This document shows, in pieces, positions 1 to 7,502 of a stretch of DNA of 64,000 nucleotides (position 1 is the stretch's first letter; each line of letters opens with the position of its first letter). A model generated the notes under the pieces. It saw nothing but the letters and a program-made list of their open reading frames with translations. It ran no database searches and was not told where the DNA came from. The translations under genes were made by a program, and so were the position numbers. This DNA is from CAZJVD01 sp964549505 (GTDB taxonomy: Bacteria; Bdellovibrionota; UBA1018; CAZJVD01): positions 1-64,000 of the forward strand of contig CAZJVD010000013.1 in NCBI GenBank assembly GCA_964549505.1, given 5' to 3'.

Positions 1-24
1 CAAGATGACAGAATCGCCGGGTAA

Positions 25-147
25 CTAACCGGTCAGAGTTCCTGGGTAATCACAGAAAAACTTAAACAGAAGACTTTGCTTCTCGTGGTCTTAGCGAGAC
101 TTCTGGTTTTTCTAGCATTGCTTGTAAGTCGTTATTTAGACCCGTGA
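25..147 (+). pseudogene. possible 5' remnant of a polysaccharide flippase-like gene (weak)
   Basis: The first 310 bases carry no convincing complete gene. The frame from base 1 ends in TAA at 22-24, which may be the tail of a gene outside the window. From 25 to the TGA at 145-147 an open frame encodes a basic, then strongly hydrophobic stretch ending in LLVSRYLDP. That pattern resembles the first helix of Wzx-type flippases (basic N-terminus, then ...ARLLG...YLGPE). It stops after about 40 codons and has no good start codon or ribosome binding site. Neighbouring methyltransferase and O-antigen-ligase-like genes would fit a polysaccharide locus. It may equally be chance coding; the rest of 148-310 shows nothing recognisable. 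Confidence 0.15.
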
Positions 148-310
148 GGAGATCGGTGGGTACAGCGTCACTCACCGGGGTTTCTCACGATGAGAGCCGT
201 TCGGGTTGGCCAATGTCGGAAGTTTGCCGGATCTTTGTAGGATCCATGCCGGGGCGGGGTATCGATCATTCGTTTTGACAACTCTCCGGCGCCCGTGACA
301 GCTTGAGCCC

Positions 311-1324
311 ATGTCGGTCGTCCTGCCACCCGAGCTCCTCGGTCTAAAAAAACATTCGAACGCCGCCTTCATCGATGCACCTGAACACGAAGCCGCATTC
401 CGCGAAAAGCGTCCGGACTTACGGGTTTTCAGCATTCGAAAGAGCGAACCTGTACCGCCACATGGCTGGGGTTATGAGTTGGGTCGGCAATTCACGGGAA
501 AGATTCTCACAAAGCGCCCGCGCTACCATTTTCAAATCGATGCGATCTTTGTCGGCCCCGATGCAGACCCGACGACTGTTGCGCAGGTTTCGGAGTTTGC
601 TCATGTCGGCGGATGGATCTGGAATCTCGCAAACGGCGAAACGAAACCCACCCGGCACACACCTTCGCCGCCGTGGAGCTCCGGCGTCGCTAAGCTGTCC
701 ACTGACGAACAGAAGTATCTTTTTGATGAAATCGCGAAGCTTCCCGCTGGCAGCGTGTACGTCGAAATCGGCACCTATCGCGGCGGCGGCGCTGCGCTCG
801 CGGCGTCCGCGAATTCGAAAATCAAGATCTTCGCGATGGATATCTGGGAAGAGATGAATCCTTCGTTCGATCATTTCGAACGACACACGCAGTTTTTTAA
901 GAACGTGATACCCATGCGCGTGGACCGCAATAATCCAACGTCCGGTCCCAAACTCATCGCTAAGCGTCTTGGTATCGACGTCAAAGACCTGCGTATCGAT
1001 TTGATTTTTGTCGACGGCGCTCATGACTATAAATCCGTCTTGGGCGATCTCACGGCGTATGATCCTTACGCCAAGAAGATCTGCGGACACGATTGGGTGT
1101 ACGGCTGGCAAGTCGACCTTGCACTTCGGAACTTCTATGCAGGTCGCAGTGGACCTTTTCGTAATTGGGGTCTTGCCGTTAAAGGCCAGGCAGCGCTTTT
1201 CAAAGTCTTTCGAAAGCTACCGAATCCCTACGTTGAACTCGCACCCGGGAAAACGAGTATCTGGGTTAAACGACCCGGTGTCGGCCCGACCGCACCCGCA
1301 TTAGAAACGCCAGCCCGAGAATAA
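311..1324 (+). CDS. class I SAM-dependent methyltransferase (Methyltransf_24 type)
   Basis: The protein has 337 residues. A C-terminal Rossmann methyltransferase core begins near residue 150 with VYVEIGTYRGGG, the SAM-binding glycine loop. It continues through an acidic residue at the end of strand 2 (FAMDIWEE) and the family-typical DLIFVDGAHDYKSV about 75 residues later, followed by a conserved GHDW. These features match the Methyltransf_24 family, common in glycan and surface-polysaccharide loci. The roughly 140-residue N-terminal region is not recognised. The ATG at 311 has only a weak ribosome binding site. Its last 59 bases overlap the convergent O-antigen-ligase-like gene. The substrate is unknown; a sugar or glycan role is inferred from that neighbour. 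Confidence 0.75.
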   Translation: MSVVLPPELLGLKKHSNAAFIDAPEHEAAFREKRPDLRVFSIRKSEPVPPHGWGYELGRQFTGKILTKRPRYHFQIDAIFVGPDADPTTVAQVSEFAHVGGWIWNLANGETKPTRHTPSPPWSSGVAKLSTDEQKYLFDEIAKLPAGSVYVEIGTYRGGGAALAASANSKIKIFAMDIWEEMNPSFDHFERHTQFFKNVIPMRVDRNNPTSGPKLIAKRLGIDVKDLRIDLIFVDGAHDYKSVLGDLTAYDPYAKKICGHDWVYGWQVDLALRNFYAGRSGPFRNWGLAVKGQAALFKVFRKLPNPYVELAPGKTSIWVKRPGVGPTAPALETPARE

Positions 1325-2516
1325 ACCACACACCGACACCCGATCGGGTCTGATTGAGCACGGGGTTGATAAAAAGACAGAGCATCGATGCCACGATCGT
1401 CACAAACAGCACGTCGTGAAACCGGCGGTCGAGAGAATCGAAACGTAAACGACTTCGAAAGCGAAGCGTTTCAAAGAGCGAAGCGAAGAAACCCGTTAAC
1501 ATCAGCGACAGACCGATCGCCCCACCCTTCGCAGCGACTTCCAGAAAGTCGTTATGATACGGAACCTCCCAAGTCGTTCGTTCGAACGGAATCAAGACAG
1601 AAGCCCATCCCTGAAAAAGGTTTCCGTAGATCGGACTCTTGGCAAACTCGGCAAATCCCAGTGTCCATGTCATCCGCCGCAAGGAGAAGTCGTTCCCTTT
1701 GTGAAGAATGTAGTGAAAAAACGGAATATCGTCGTACTTCAGGCGCAAGGGCCGCTGGATGTGAAAGTAAACAAAGTTACTGATTTGATCCGGCAGATCG
1801 AAAATCACACGCGGGAAAAGAGCAACAAAGAGCATCACCCCGACCATCACCCAAATGGGGCGCTCGCCCTTCAGCTTTCCAAGCAGCCAGAACAGCAGAT
1901 AGGTCACAGGTATCAGAAGCGCCAAGATGAGCTTAAGAGAGAGAATCGTAAACACGATCGCCAGAGCCAGACCGATGCGGGCGCGTTTTTTATCTCCCAG
2001 CGCAAGGGATGGAAGAAACGCCAGTGGCAACAAATAGCCCTTCTCGTGCGTCACCAGCGTGAACCAGCCCGACACCCCGGGAAGCCCTAGCTTCATCAGA
2101 TGCCCAAGAATCCCGATCCCGCAGAATGCAAAACCCAGTAACTGAAGACAGCGGAGAACTTTCTCAGTCGTCAACCCTAAGCGCCTGTTTTCCTCGCAAG
2201 CCCAGAGCGCCGCAGTCACAATCAAAATCTGAAAAATTCCCGTAAAGAACGAAGAATGCTCGCCATGGAGTTTGTTGAGTACGAGACCCGGTAACGCGAA
2301 AAGAAAGAGCAGAATGAACGACAGAATGCTGATCGACGGCCGGAGAACCGGACGACCCTTCCAAAGCCCCCCGATCCGTGCAGCGATGAATGCGAACGCG
2401 GCGATATACGGAAGTGGCTTGATGAATCGCCACTCGAACAGGTTGAAAATGTCGATCGCCGTCAGAAACGTCAGCCCAAAGAAAAGCGCGAAGTAGATCG
2501 AAAACGGACTCAGCAT
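1266..2516 (-). CDS. O-antigen ligase/polymerase-like polytopic membrane protein
   Basis: A hydrophobic protein of about 416 residues with roughly ten membrane spans. A large non-membrane loop lies before the last third and contains SPIYGNLFQGW followed by YHNDFLEVAAKGGAIG. This H-N-x-(F/Y)-L arrangement after a glycine-rich turn is typical of the Wzy_C/WaaL family, which ligates or polymerises O-antigen at the periplasmic face. The ATG at 2516 is preferred over the longer frame to 2573, because the longer form would run into the divergent small gene and add a polar stretch before the first helix. Stop overlaps the methyltransferase convergently. Which glycan it handles cannot be read from the sequence. 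Confidence 0.72.
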   Translation of the reverse strand: MLSPFSIYFALFFGLTFLTAIDIFNLFEWRFIKPLPYIAAFAFIAARIGGLWKGRPVLRPSISILSFILLFLFALPGLVLNKLHGEHSSFFTGIFQILIVTAALWACEENRRLGLTTEKVLRCLQLLGFAFCGIGILGHLMKLGLPGVSGWFTLVTHEKGYLLPLAFLPSLALGDKKRARIGLALAIVFTILSLKLILALLIPVTYLLFWLLGKLKGERPIWVMVGVMLFVALFPRVIFDLPDQISNFVYFHIQRPLRLKYDDIPFFHYILHKGNDFSLRRMTWTLGFAEFAKSPIYGNLFQGWASVLIPFERTTWEVPYHNDFLEVAAKGGAIGLSLMLTGFFASLFETLRFRSRLRFDSLDRRFHDVLFVTIVASMLCLFINPVLNQTRSGVGVWFILGLAFLMRVRSGRHRVV

Positions 2517-2575
2517 ATATTTGAAGTCCTTAGTTAGACTGTTTTGTGATAAAAATCGAGCCGAGGAGATCACCG

Positions 2576-2821
2576 ATGTCCGAAGATATGAAAACAGAGC
2601 TCGAACGCCTTCGAGCCGAAAACGAAGCCCTTAAAAACAAGCGTTCTGCCAACGGTGGACTTTCCATGAAGGTCAGCGAAAAAGGCGCCCTTTCGATTTA
2701 CGGAATGGGCCGTTTCCCGGTGACGCTCTACAAAGAACAGTGGTTACGCCTGCTCACGATCGCCGACGATATCAAGAAGTTCATCGGCGAGAATGAATCG
2801 CGACTCAAAACAAAAGAATAA
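2576..2821 (+). CDS. small conserved protein with N-terminal coiled coil
   Basis: An 81-residue protein starting at the ATG preceded by a good GAGGAG ribosome binding site (2565-2570); the in-frame ATG at 2546 lacks one. Residues 1-20 (ELERLRAENEALK) form a leucine-zipper-like coiled coil. The remainder, KVSEKGALSIYGMGRFPVTL then YKEQWLRLL, is a compact domain that I recognise as belonging to a widely distributed family of uncharacterised small bacterial proteins. No enzymatic motif is visible. It is divergent from the O-antigen-ligase-like gene with about 60 bases between starts, so the two probably share a promoter region. Confidence 0.75.
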   Translation: MSEDMKTELERLRAENEALKNKRSANGGLSMKVSEKGALSIYGMGRFPVTLYKEQWLRLLTIADDIKKFIGENESRLKTKE

Positions 2822-2978
2822 GTCATTCGCCCCGTATGGTATCTGCACCCGGTCTGTGTTAGGGTGCCGCACCTAAGGTGAGGTAAACGACCAATGTGTA
2901 AGATGTACTCCAAAATCGAAAAGCCGATCTCGAGGCGTCTTCGTCGAAACTCAAACTCGACCTCCTAAAGCTCTAGCC

Positions 2979-4172
2979 CTGAATATATCTCTCGCGCATT
3001 TTCTCAGTTTCATAGCCATTTTAAGCCTTTTCAAGACCAGCGCTCTCGTGCGCGCGGATCGGCTCGAAGCACGGCCAGACGTGACCCTTGCGACGACCAC
3101 GGATGGCGTCGAAGTACTCGACGTTGGCCAGGAAGCCGATAGCCCACTCGAACGCTTCTTGGTTTTGCGATTATCAGGCGCTGAAGCGCTCAAAACAAGG
3201 ACAGGTATGGAGGCTATGCGGAAATTCCGTAAGGCGTTGGCCTCGCAGCCCGTTCGTCCCGGCGACCCTCAGGACATTGTTCTCGTGGTTGAAAGCGGCC
3301 CGAGCACTGAAGAGCTGGATCGTGATTTCCGATCAAGTGCTGCCCCCGAAGCGATCCAACGTACGCTGGGCCTTGAAAGACCTGCTCAGGTAGGCTCCCC
3401 CGATCATGAACGTATCGCAGAGACCCTCGCAGCCGCCCCGAAGGGGACCCAGGTGTTTTGGGGTAAACGCACAGTGGAGTCGGTGGATAAAGCGGAAACC
3501 GACGCCAAGCCGTTTTTCAGCGCAAAGGCTCGCCATATTCTAATGGTTTTTCTTCGGTTTGGTGCGGCGTACTTAGCCGTTAAGAACGGCCTTCACGGCG
3601 ACTCGGACCTGAGCGCCTCCGATATTCAGGCACGGGCGCTACTCGGTGGATTTTTATCGGGGTTACCAGCCGCTTTCACGCCCTTTGTGATTCGTTTCGG
3701 CGTTTATCCAGGGTTTCGCCAGCACGACTACTTCAAACCTCACGCACTTTCGGGTCGGGTGATCAAAGAGTTCCTTCTCCAGCTGGGGTTCTACGTCCCC
3801 ATCGGAGTTTTAGCGCAGCTTCAGGGCGGGAGCTTTCCCGCGCTTCCGCTTGCGGGCATCGGCGAGGCTTGGAGTGGTACCGTTTTAGATGGTTTGGGAA
3901 ACATCGGTCTGTCGTCCTTTGCGGATCGCATTCGACGCCGAACCAGGGCGACAGATAGCGCGGTCGGCATGTTTCACGCCGCCGCTTCGCTGGTACTGGG
4001 CTATTTTGCGACGAAGTTCATTGTGCAGCTCGAATCACGAGAGCTCCTCGACACCGCTGTTACGACCTCAACCGCGGTGATTCTAGCGGCCTCAGTGTTG
4101 TCACTCTATAAAAGCGAGGTTTTTGAACGTCTACGAGGCTGCGCTCATGCTTTGAGGCAGTCGAAGCAGTGA
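2979..4172 (+). CDS. unknown exported membrane protein, possible CTG start
   Basis: The obvious start is the GTG at 3048 (374 residues), but the same frame stays open upstream. Codons 2982-3050 encode a very convincing signal peptide: hydrophobic core LSFIAILSLF followed by SALVRA and a probable cleavage site before D. The only near-cognate start ahead of it is CTG at 2979; no ATG, GTG or TTG exists back to the stop at 2874. After a roughly 170-residue polar region, the C-terminal half holds about four to six membrane spans. No family is recognised. The 3' end overlaps the convergent CDF transporter gene by 28 bases. The coding nature is well supported; the true start is not. Confidence 0.6.
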   Translation: MNISLAHFLSFIAILSLFKTSALVRADRLEARPDVTLATTTDGVEVLDVGQEADSPLERFLVLRLSGAEALKTRTGMEAMRKFRKALASQPVRPGDPQDIVLVVESGPSTEELDRDFRSSAAPEAIQRTLGLERPAQVGSPDHERIAETLAAAPKGTQVFWGKRTVESVDKAETDAKPFFSAKARHILMVFLRFGAAYLAVKNGLHGDSDLSASDIQARALLGGFLSGLPAAFTPFVIRFGVYPGFRQHDYFKPHALSGRVIKEFLLQLGFYVPIGVLAQLQGGSFPALPLAGIGEAWSGTVLDGLGNIGLSSFADRIRRRTRATDSAVGMFHAAASLVLGYFATKFIVQLESRELLDTAVTTSTAVILAASVLSLYKSEVFERLRGCAHALRQSKQ

Positions 4173-5050
4173 CTGTGTTCGGCTTCGTGACCCTGCTCCA
4201 CCTGAATCGTCGAATGATGAATATCGAATTCGCGCTCAAGCATCGTACGGGCGGGCAATAAGACCGACTCGTCTTGAACGGCTACAAGATGCACACTGAG
4301 CGCAGGCTTTCCACTCGTCACGGACCAGATATGAAGGTCATGAACACTCTTCACGCCCGGAATGGACTGTAATCCCGAACGTACTTTTGCTGGGTCAATA
4401 TGAGACGGTGAAAATTCCATCAAAACAGCGGTCGCTTCAGACACGAGTTTGAAGCTCGAAAACAGCAATAATCCAGCCAGTACCAAGGTTGCTACGGGAT
4501 CCACCCAGTACCAGCCGAACTTCCAGGCGGCGATACCGCTGGCGATCGCACAAACGCTCCCGAAAAAATCACCGAGGACATGAAGATAAGCACCGCGAAC
4601 ATGAAGTCCATGCCCATGCCCGTTCCCATGCGCATGATGCGTCCGTCGACGAAGCACCAAAATCAAATACCCATTGATCAAGAGCCCCAGTACCGCAACA
4701 AAGGTCACCAAGTTTCCACGCACCGGCTCGGGATTCTGAAACCGACCGATCGCTTCGGTGACGAGCGCTCCTGTCAAAAGCCAGATCAAGAGCCCGCTCA
4801 CAAGTGCCACGAGAATCTCGGCTCGATGAAAACCAAAGCTACGCTCCGGTGTTTTGGGCAACGACACGAGCCACGCCGCAAACCAGCTCAGACCCAGCGC
4901 AAACGTGTCGGTGAGCATGTGAGCTGCATCGCCCATGAGCGCTAGACTCTGCGCCCACCAACCCACGACCCACTCCACGATCATAAAGCCAGCGGTCAGA
5001 CCAAATGCGACTTTCAGCTGAGGAGTCTCGTGATGGTGATTCAAACCCAT
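4145..5050 (-). CDS. cation diffusion facilitator (CzcD/ZitB-like metal efflux)
   Basis: A 301-residue protein with six predicted membrane helices. Helix 2 carries the metal site DAAHMLTDT (HxxxD) and helix 5 carries HVLGDFFGS, the paired H/D ligands of zinc-type CDF transporters. A His-rich cytoplasmic loop (THHAHGNGHGHGLH) lies between helices 4 and 5. A C-terminal regulatory domain with HDLHIWSVTSG follows, and the tail ends in HSHCFDC. These point to proton-coupled efflux of Zn2+ or a similar divalent metal from the cytoplasm. Its ATG overlaps the last 10 bases of the phosphopantetheinyl transferase gene, so the two are probably translationally coupled. Metal specificity is inferred from family knowledge. 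Confidence 0.92.
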   Translation of the reverse strand: MGLNHHHETPQLKVAFGLTAGFMIVEWVVGWWAQSLALMGDAAHMLTDTFALGLSWFAAWLVSLPKTPERSFGFHRAEILVALVSGLLIWLLTGALVTEAIGRFQNPEPVRGNLVTFVAVLGLLINGYLILVLRRRTHHAHGNGHGHGLHVRGAYLHVLGDFFGSVCAIASGIAAWKFGWYWVDPVATLVLAGLLLFSSFKLVSEATAVLMEFSPSHIDPAKVRSGLQSIPGVKSVHDLHIWSVTSGKPALSVHLVAVQDESVLLPARTMLEREFDIHHSTIQVEQGHEAEHSHCFDCLKA

Positions 5051-5715
5051 GCGATTAATTTATCACGTTTGGTCGCCGACACGGCAAGGGCCATAACGAA
5101 GACGGACGGTTCTGCGAAACCTGTATTGATTTCATACAGCGCAAACCGAAAGCGCTTCGAACCCAAGCGAGCATGCCCCTGTCGACGGACAGGGTCCCAG
5201 GTTTGAATGGATACTTCACTCACGGTACGTCTCCGTGCCGCCTCCGCGCCTCCAAAGGCTGCCTTGAAAACAGCCTCCTTGGCCGACCAGACCTCGATCG
5301 GCGTCAAGCCTAGCCGCCGCTCGGCCGAACGGACAAAACGTGCGATAGCGCGTTTTGAAATGTCCCGGTGGCGCGCCTCAAGATCCACACCAAGACCCCG
5401 CGAAACTGAGCTAGAACGAAGCGCAACCGCCACGGCGTTTCCCGAATGGCTCAAACTCCAGTCGGTAGGTCGACGACCAACCTCAGCCTCAAAATCCCGC
5501 CAAATCGTGCGAAAAACTCGTCTCGATCGATTAAATTCTTCTTTCCGACGACCACGAACGGCCGCCACGCGAAGTTCGCTCCAGAGCCCCAAACGGCTCA
5601 GAAGATCGATATCGGCAGGCGTTATTATGCCCTTGATATCATGTGAGTTTTCCGGAAGTGCAAGCCCCACGAGTACAGCTTCCGAAGGTGACTGAGCGAT
5701 CCAGAAACGAATCAT
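5041..5715 (-). CDS. 4'-phosphopantetheinyl transferase superfamily protein
   Basis: The core contains SLSHSGNAVAVAL, then GVDLE, and 40 residues later WSAKEAVFKA. These are the three Sfp/AcpS-superfamily motifs that bind Mg2+ and CoA, so the enzyme should transfer phosphopantetheine from CoA to a carrier protein. About 224 residues from the ATG at 5715 fits the Sfp size; longer starts at 5757 (ATG) and 5775 (GTG) are possible but lack a clear ribosome binding site. No carrier protein, PKS or NRPS lies in the window, so it may serve fatty acid synthesis or a distant cluster. It overlaps the downstream CDF gene by 10 bases. Confidence 0.82.
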   Translation of the reverse strand: MIRFWIAQSPSEAVLVGLALPENSHDIKGIITPADIDLLSRLGLWSELRVAAVRGRRKEEFNRSRRVFRTIWRDFEAEVGRRPTDWSLSHSGNAVAVALRSSSVSRGLGVDLEARHRDISKRAIARFVRSAERRLGLTPIEVWSAKEAVFKAAFGGAEAARRRTVSEVSIQTWDPVRRQGHARLGSKRFRFALYEINTGFAEPSVFVMALAVSATKRDKLIAWV

Positions 5716-5814
5716 TTCTAGCGATTTTCTCGCAAAAATCCGCACTCTGGTCAACATTGACACATTGCGCTGCACGTCCCGGATTCTATAAGATGAGGAC
5801 TAGGAGTTCGAGTT

Positions 5815-6063
5815 TTGAAAGTATCTAAGTCCGACCGGCGCAATACTCAAGGAAGAGCACAGATCATCTGGTCGAGTCTCGTCGCCCTATGCGTCGGAAT
5901 TCTTGCCATCATGAATCTCGTCGATCCAACGCCGTTTGTGGAAAACGAAGCCATGGTCGCCGACCGCGAACTGCGCTTCCGCTCGCCAGCAAGCACCGAA
6001 GCCCGCGAAGCTTTCGCTCGACAAACGGGCCTACAGAACTCCTCGCTCAAAGTTCCCGACTGA
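5815..6063 (+). CDS. small single-span membrane protein, unknown
   Basis: An 82-residue protein with a basic N-terminus (KVSKSDRRNTQGR), one hydrophobic segment at about residues 18-37 (IIWSSLVALCVGILAIMNLV) and a charged C-terminal tail. The start is TTG at 5815, supported by an AGGAG 8 bases upstream. It is transcribed divergently from the phosphopantetheinyl transferase. No known family is recognised. The topology suggests an inner-membrane anchor with the tail outside the cytoplasm. Coding status is inferred mainly from the ribosome binding site and the clean hydrophobicity pattern. Confidence 0.55.
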   Translation: MKVSKSDRRNTQGRAQIIWSSLVALCVGILAIMNLVDPTPFVENEAMVADRELRFRSPASTEAREAFARQTGLQNSSLKVPD

Positions 6064-6122
6064 AAGCCATCGCACTCCCTCTACGTGTTGCCGATCTGCA
6101 ACCCTTCGTCTAGAAAAGTCGT

Positions 6123-6536
6123 ATGAAATACTGGTTATTGAAGACCGAGCCGACAACGTTTAGCTACCAACGCCTCACCAAAGAAGGTTCGACGTTCTGG
6201 GATGGAGTGCGGAACTTTCAGGCACGCGGCTTCATCCGTGAGATTGCTCCAGGCGATGCCGTGCTGATCTACCACAGTGGAGAGGAACGGGCGGTTGTCG
6301 GCGTTGCGCGCGTACGTGGAAAGCCAGTACCCGATCCGGACCCTAAGAAGAAAGGGGATTGGCTTAAGTTCGAAGTCGCGGCCGATAAACCCCTCAAACA
6401 TGCCGTTTCACTTTCTGAGATTAGGGCCGAAAAATCGCTTGCCGGGCTGTTACTCCTCAAACAACCCCGTCTGTCGGTCATGCCCCTCCAGGAACGCGAT
6501 TTCAAAACACTGGTCAAGATGGGGTCGGGCGCATGA
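6123..6536 (+). CDS. EVE domain protein (PUA-like, thymocyte nuclear protein 1 family)
   Basis: A 137-residue protein that is essentially one EVE domain. It begins MKYWLLKTEPTTFSY, continues with WDGVRNFQARGF, then GDAVLIYHSGEERAVVGVARV, and has the conserved SLSEIRAEKSL and RLSVMPL near the end. EVE domains are PUA-like pockets thought to read modified bases in nucleic acids, and many bacteria carry this short stand-alone form. The gene overlaps the following ferritin-like gene by 4 bases (ATGA), so they are co-translated. No partner restriction or modification gene is nearby, so a housekeeping RNA/DNA-binding role is more likely than phage defence. Confidence 0.9.
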   Translation: MKYWLLKTEPTTFSYQRLTKEGSTFWDGVRNFQARGFIREIAPGDAVLIYHSGEERAVVGVARVRGKPVPDPDPKKKGDWLKFEVAADKPLKHAVSLSEIRAEKSLAGLLLLKQPRLSVMPLQERDFKTLVKMGSGA

Positions 6537-7114
6537 AAACTACTTCGCAAGATTTTCACATCGCGAGCCCTAAAGACTGGCGCCCCTTCGTCGTCACCGA
6601 AAACGGCAAACTTCCGCCCCAACCGCGCGCCGTCGTATCGCGCGAAGGCGTTGCCGACCGATTGCGAGCAGCAGCTTTTGCGGAAGTCCAGGCTCGCGAC
6701 GCGTTTCTTTGGGCGGCCGACCGTTTTACAGATGCCCCTTCGGACCTGCGACAAGCTTGGCGAACGCTAGCGATCGAAGAGGACAAGCACTTGGGTTGGT
6801 TGCTGATCCGGCTGGAAGCCCTTGGGTTTGCGGTCGATGAGCGACCGGTCAGCGACCGTCTTTGGCACTCGTTTCAATCGTGTTCGACGGCTTATGAGTT
6901 TGCTTCGTACATGGCCAGCGCTGAAACGCGCGGTCAGGCCGCCGGCGAGAAGTTCTTTCGGGATATGAACGCGACCGATCCAGTGTCAGCGAAGATCTTT
7001 GCGCAAATCGCACTCGAAGAGAAAGCTCACGTCGAGCTTGCCGCTCGTTATCTGCCCGTACTGCCGAATCCGCCCGTACCACGTGCAGATGTCGACAATC
7101 CTGTGACTTCTTGA
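6533..7114 (+). CDS. ferritin-like protein (DUF455-like)
   Basis: A 193-residue mostly helical protein. EVQARDAFLWAADRF, AIEEDKHLGWLL and, later, SAETRGQAAGEKFF with ALEEKAHVELA supply the E...ExxH pairs of a ferritin-like diiron four-helix bundle. It resembles DUF455, a family often annotated as ferritin-like or tRNA-hydroxylase-like and of unproven function. The start ATG overlaps the EVE gene stop, implying an operon of two. The 3' end overlaps the convergent dut gene by 67 bases. Metal binding is inferred from the motif spacing. Confidence 0.72.
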   Translation: MKTTSQDFHIASPKDWRPFVVTENGKLPPQPRAVVSREGVADRLRAAAFAEVQARDAFLWAADRFTDAPSDLRQAWRTLAIEEDKHLGWLLIRLEALGFAVDERPVSDRLWHSFQSCSTAYEFASYMASAETRGQAAGEKFFRDMNATDPVSAKIFAQIALEEKAHVELAARYLPVLPNPPVPRADVDNPVTS

Positions 7115-7479
7115 ACCTGCGGCGTCGCGATCGGAAGAATCAGAAGCTGCGCCAGGCGTTCGCCCGCCTGTAGAACAATCTCTTCATTGCTTAGATTACG
7201 AATCACAACCATCACTTCGCCCCGGTAACCGGCATCGACAATTCCGCCGGCCGTCTTGAGACCCTTTTTTGCCAACGATGAGCGATCGCAGATCATACCG
7301 ACATGCTGAGGCGGAACCGCCAGTGCGACGCCCGTGCGCGCCATCGTACCTTGTCCTGGCCCAACAACGACCTTTTCAAAAGCGTAAAGATCCAAACCCG
7401 CGTCTTCGGGATGCGCACGCGTTGGAAGAACGGCTTTGGGGTCGAGACGCTGGATTTCGATGGATGTGACAACGGACAT
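7048..7479 (-). CDS. dut: deoxyuridine 5'-triphosphate nucleotidohydrolase (dUTPase)
   Basis: Hydrolyses dUTP to dUMP and pyrophosphate, keeping uracil out of DNA and feeding thymidylate synthesis. All five trimeric-dUTPase motifs are present in 143 residues: DAGLDLYA, DRSSLAKKG, GGIVDAGYRGEV with the catalytic Asp, GERLAQLLI, and the C-terminal glycine-rich RGTGGFGSTG arm. The ATG at 7479 has a GGGAG ribosome binding site 8 bases upstream. It lies 23 bases downstream of hisS on the same strand, probably in one transcript. Confidence 0.96.
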   Translation of the reverse strand: MSVVTSIEIQRLDPKAVLPTRAHPEDAGLDLYAFEKVVVGPGQGTMARTGVALAVPPQHVGMICDRSSLAKKGLKTAGGIVDAGYRGEVMVVIRNLSNEEIVLQAGERLAQLLILPIATPQVQEVTGLSTSARGTGGFGSTGR

Positions 7480-7502
7480 AACTTGAACTCCCTTGTAAAT
7501 GA

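Noticed and set aside
419..1111. Long open frame opposite the methyltransferase gene
   Set aside because: It is the antisense shadow of a gene with clear SAM motifs; no ribosome site and no sensible domain.
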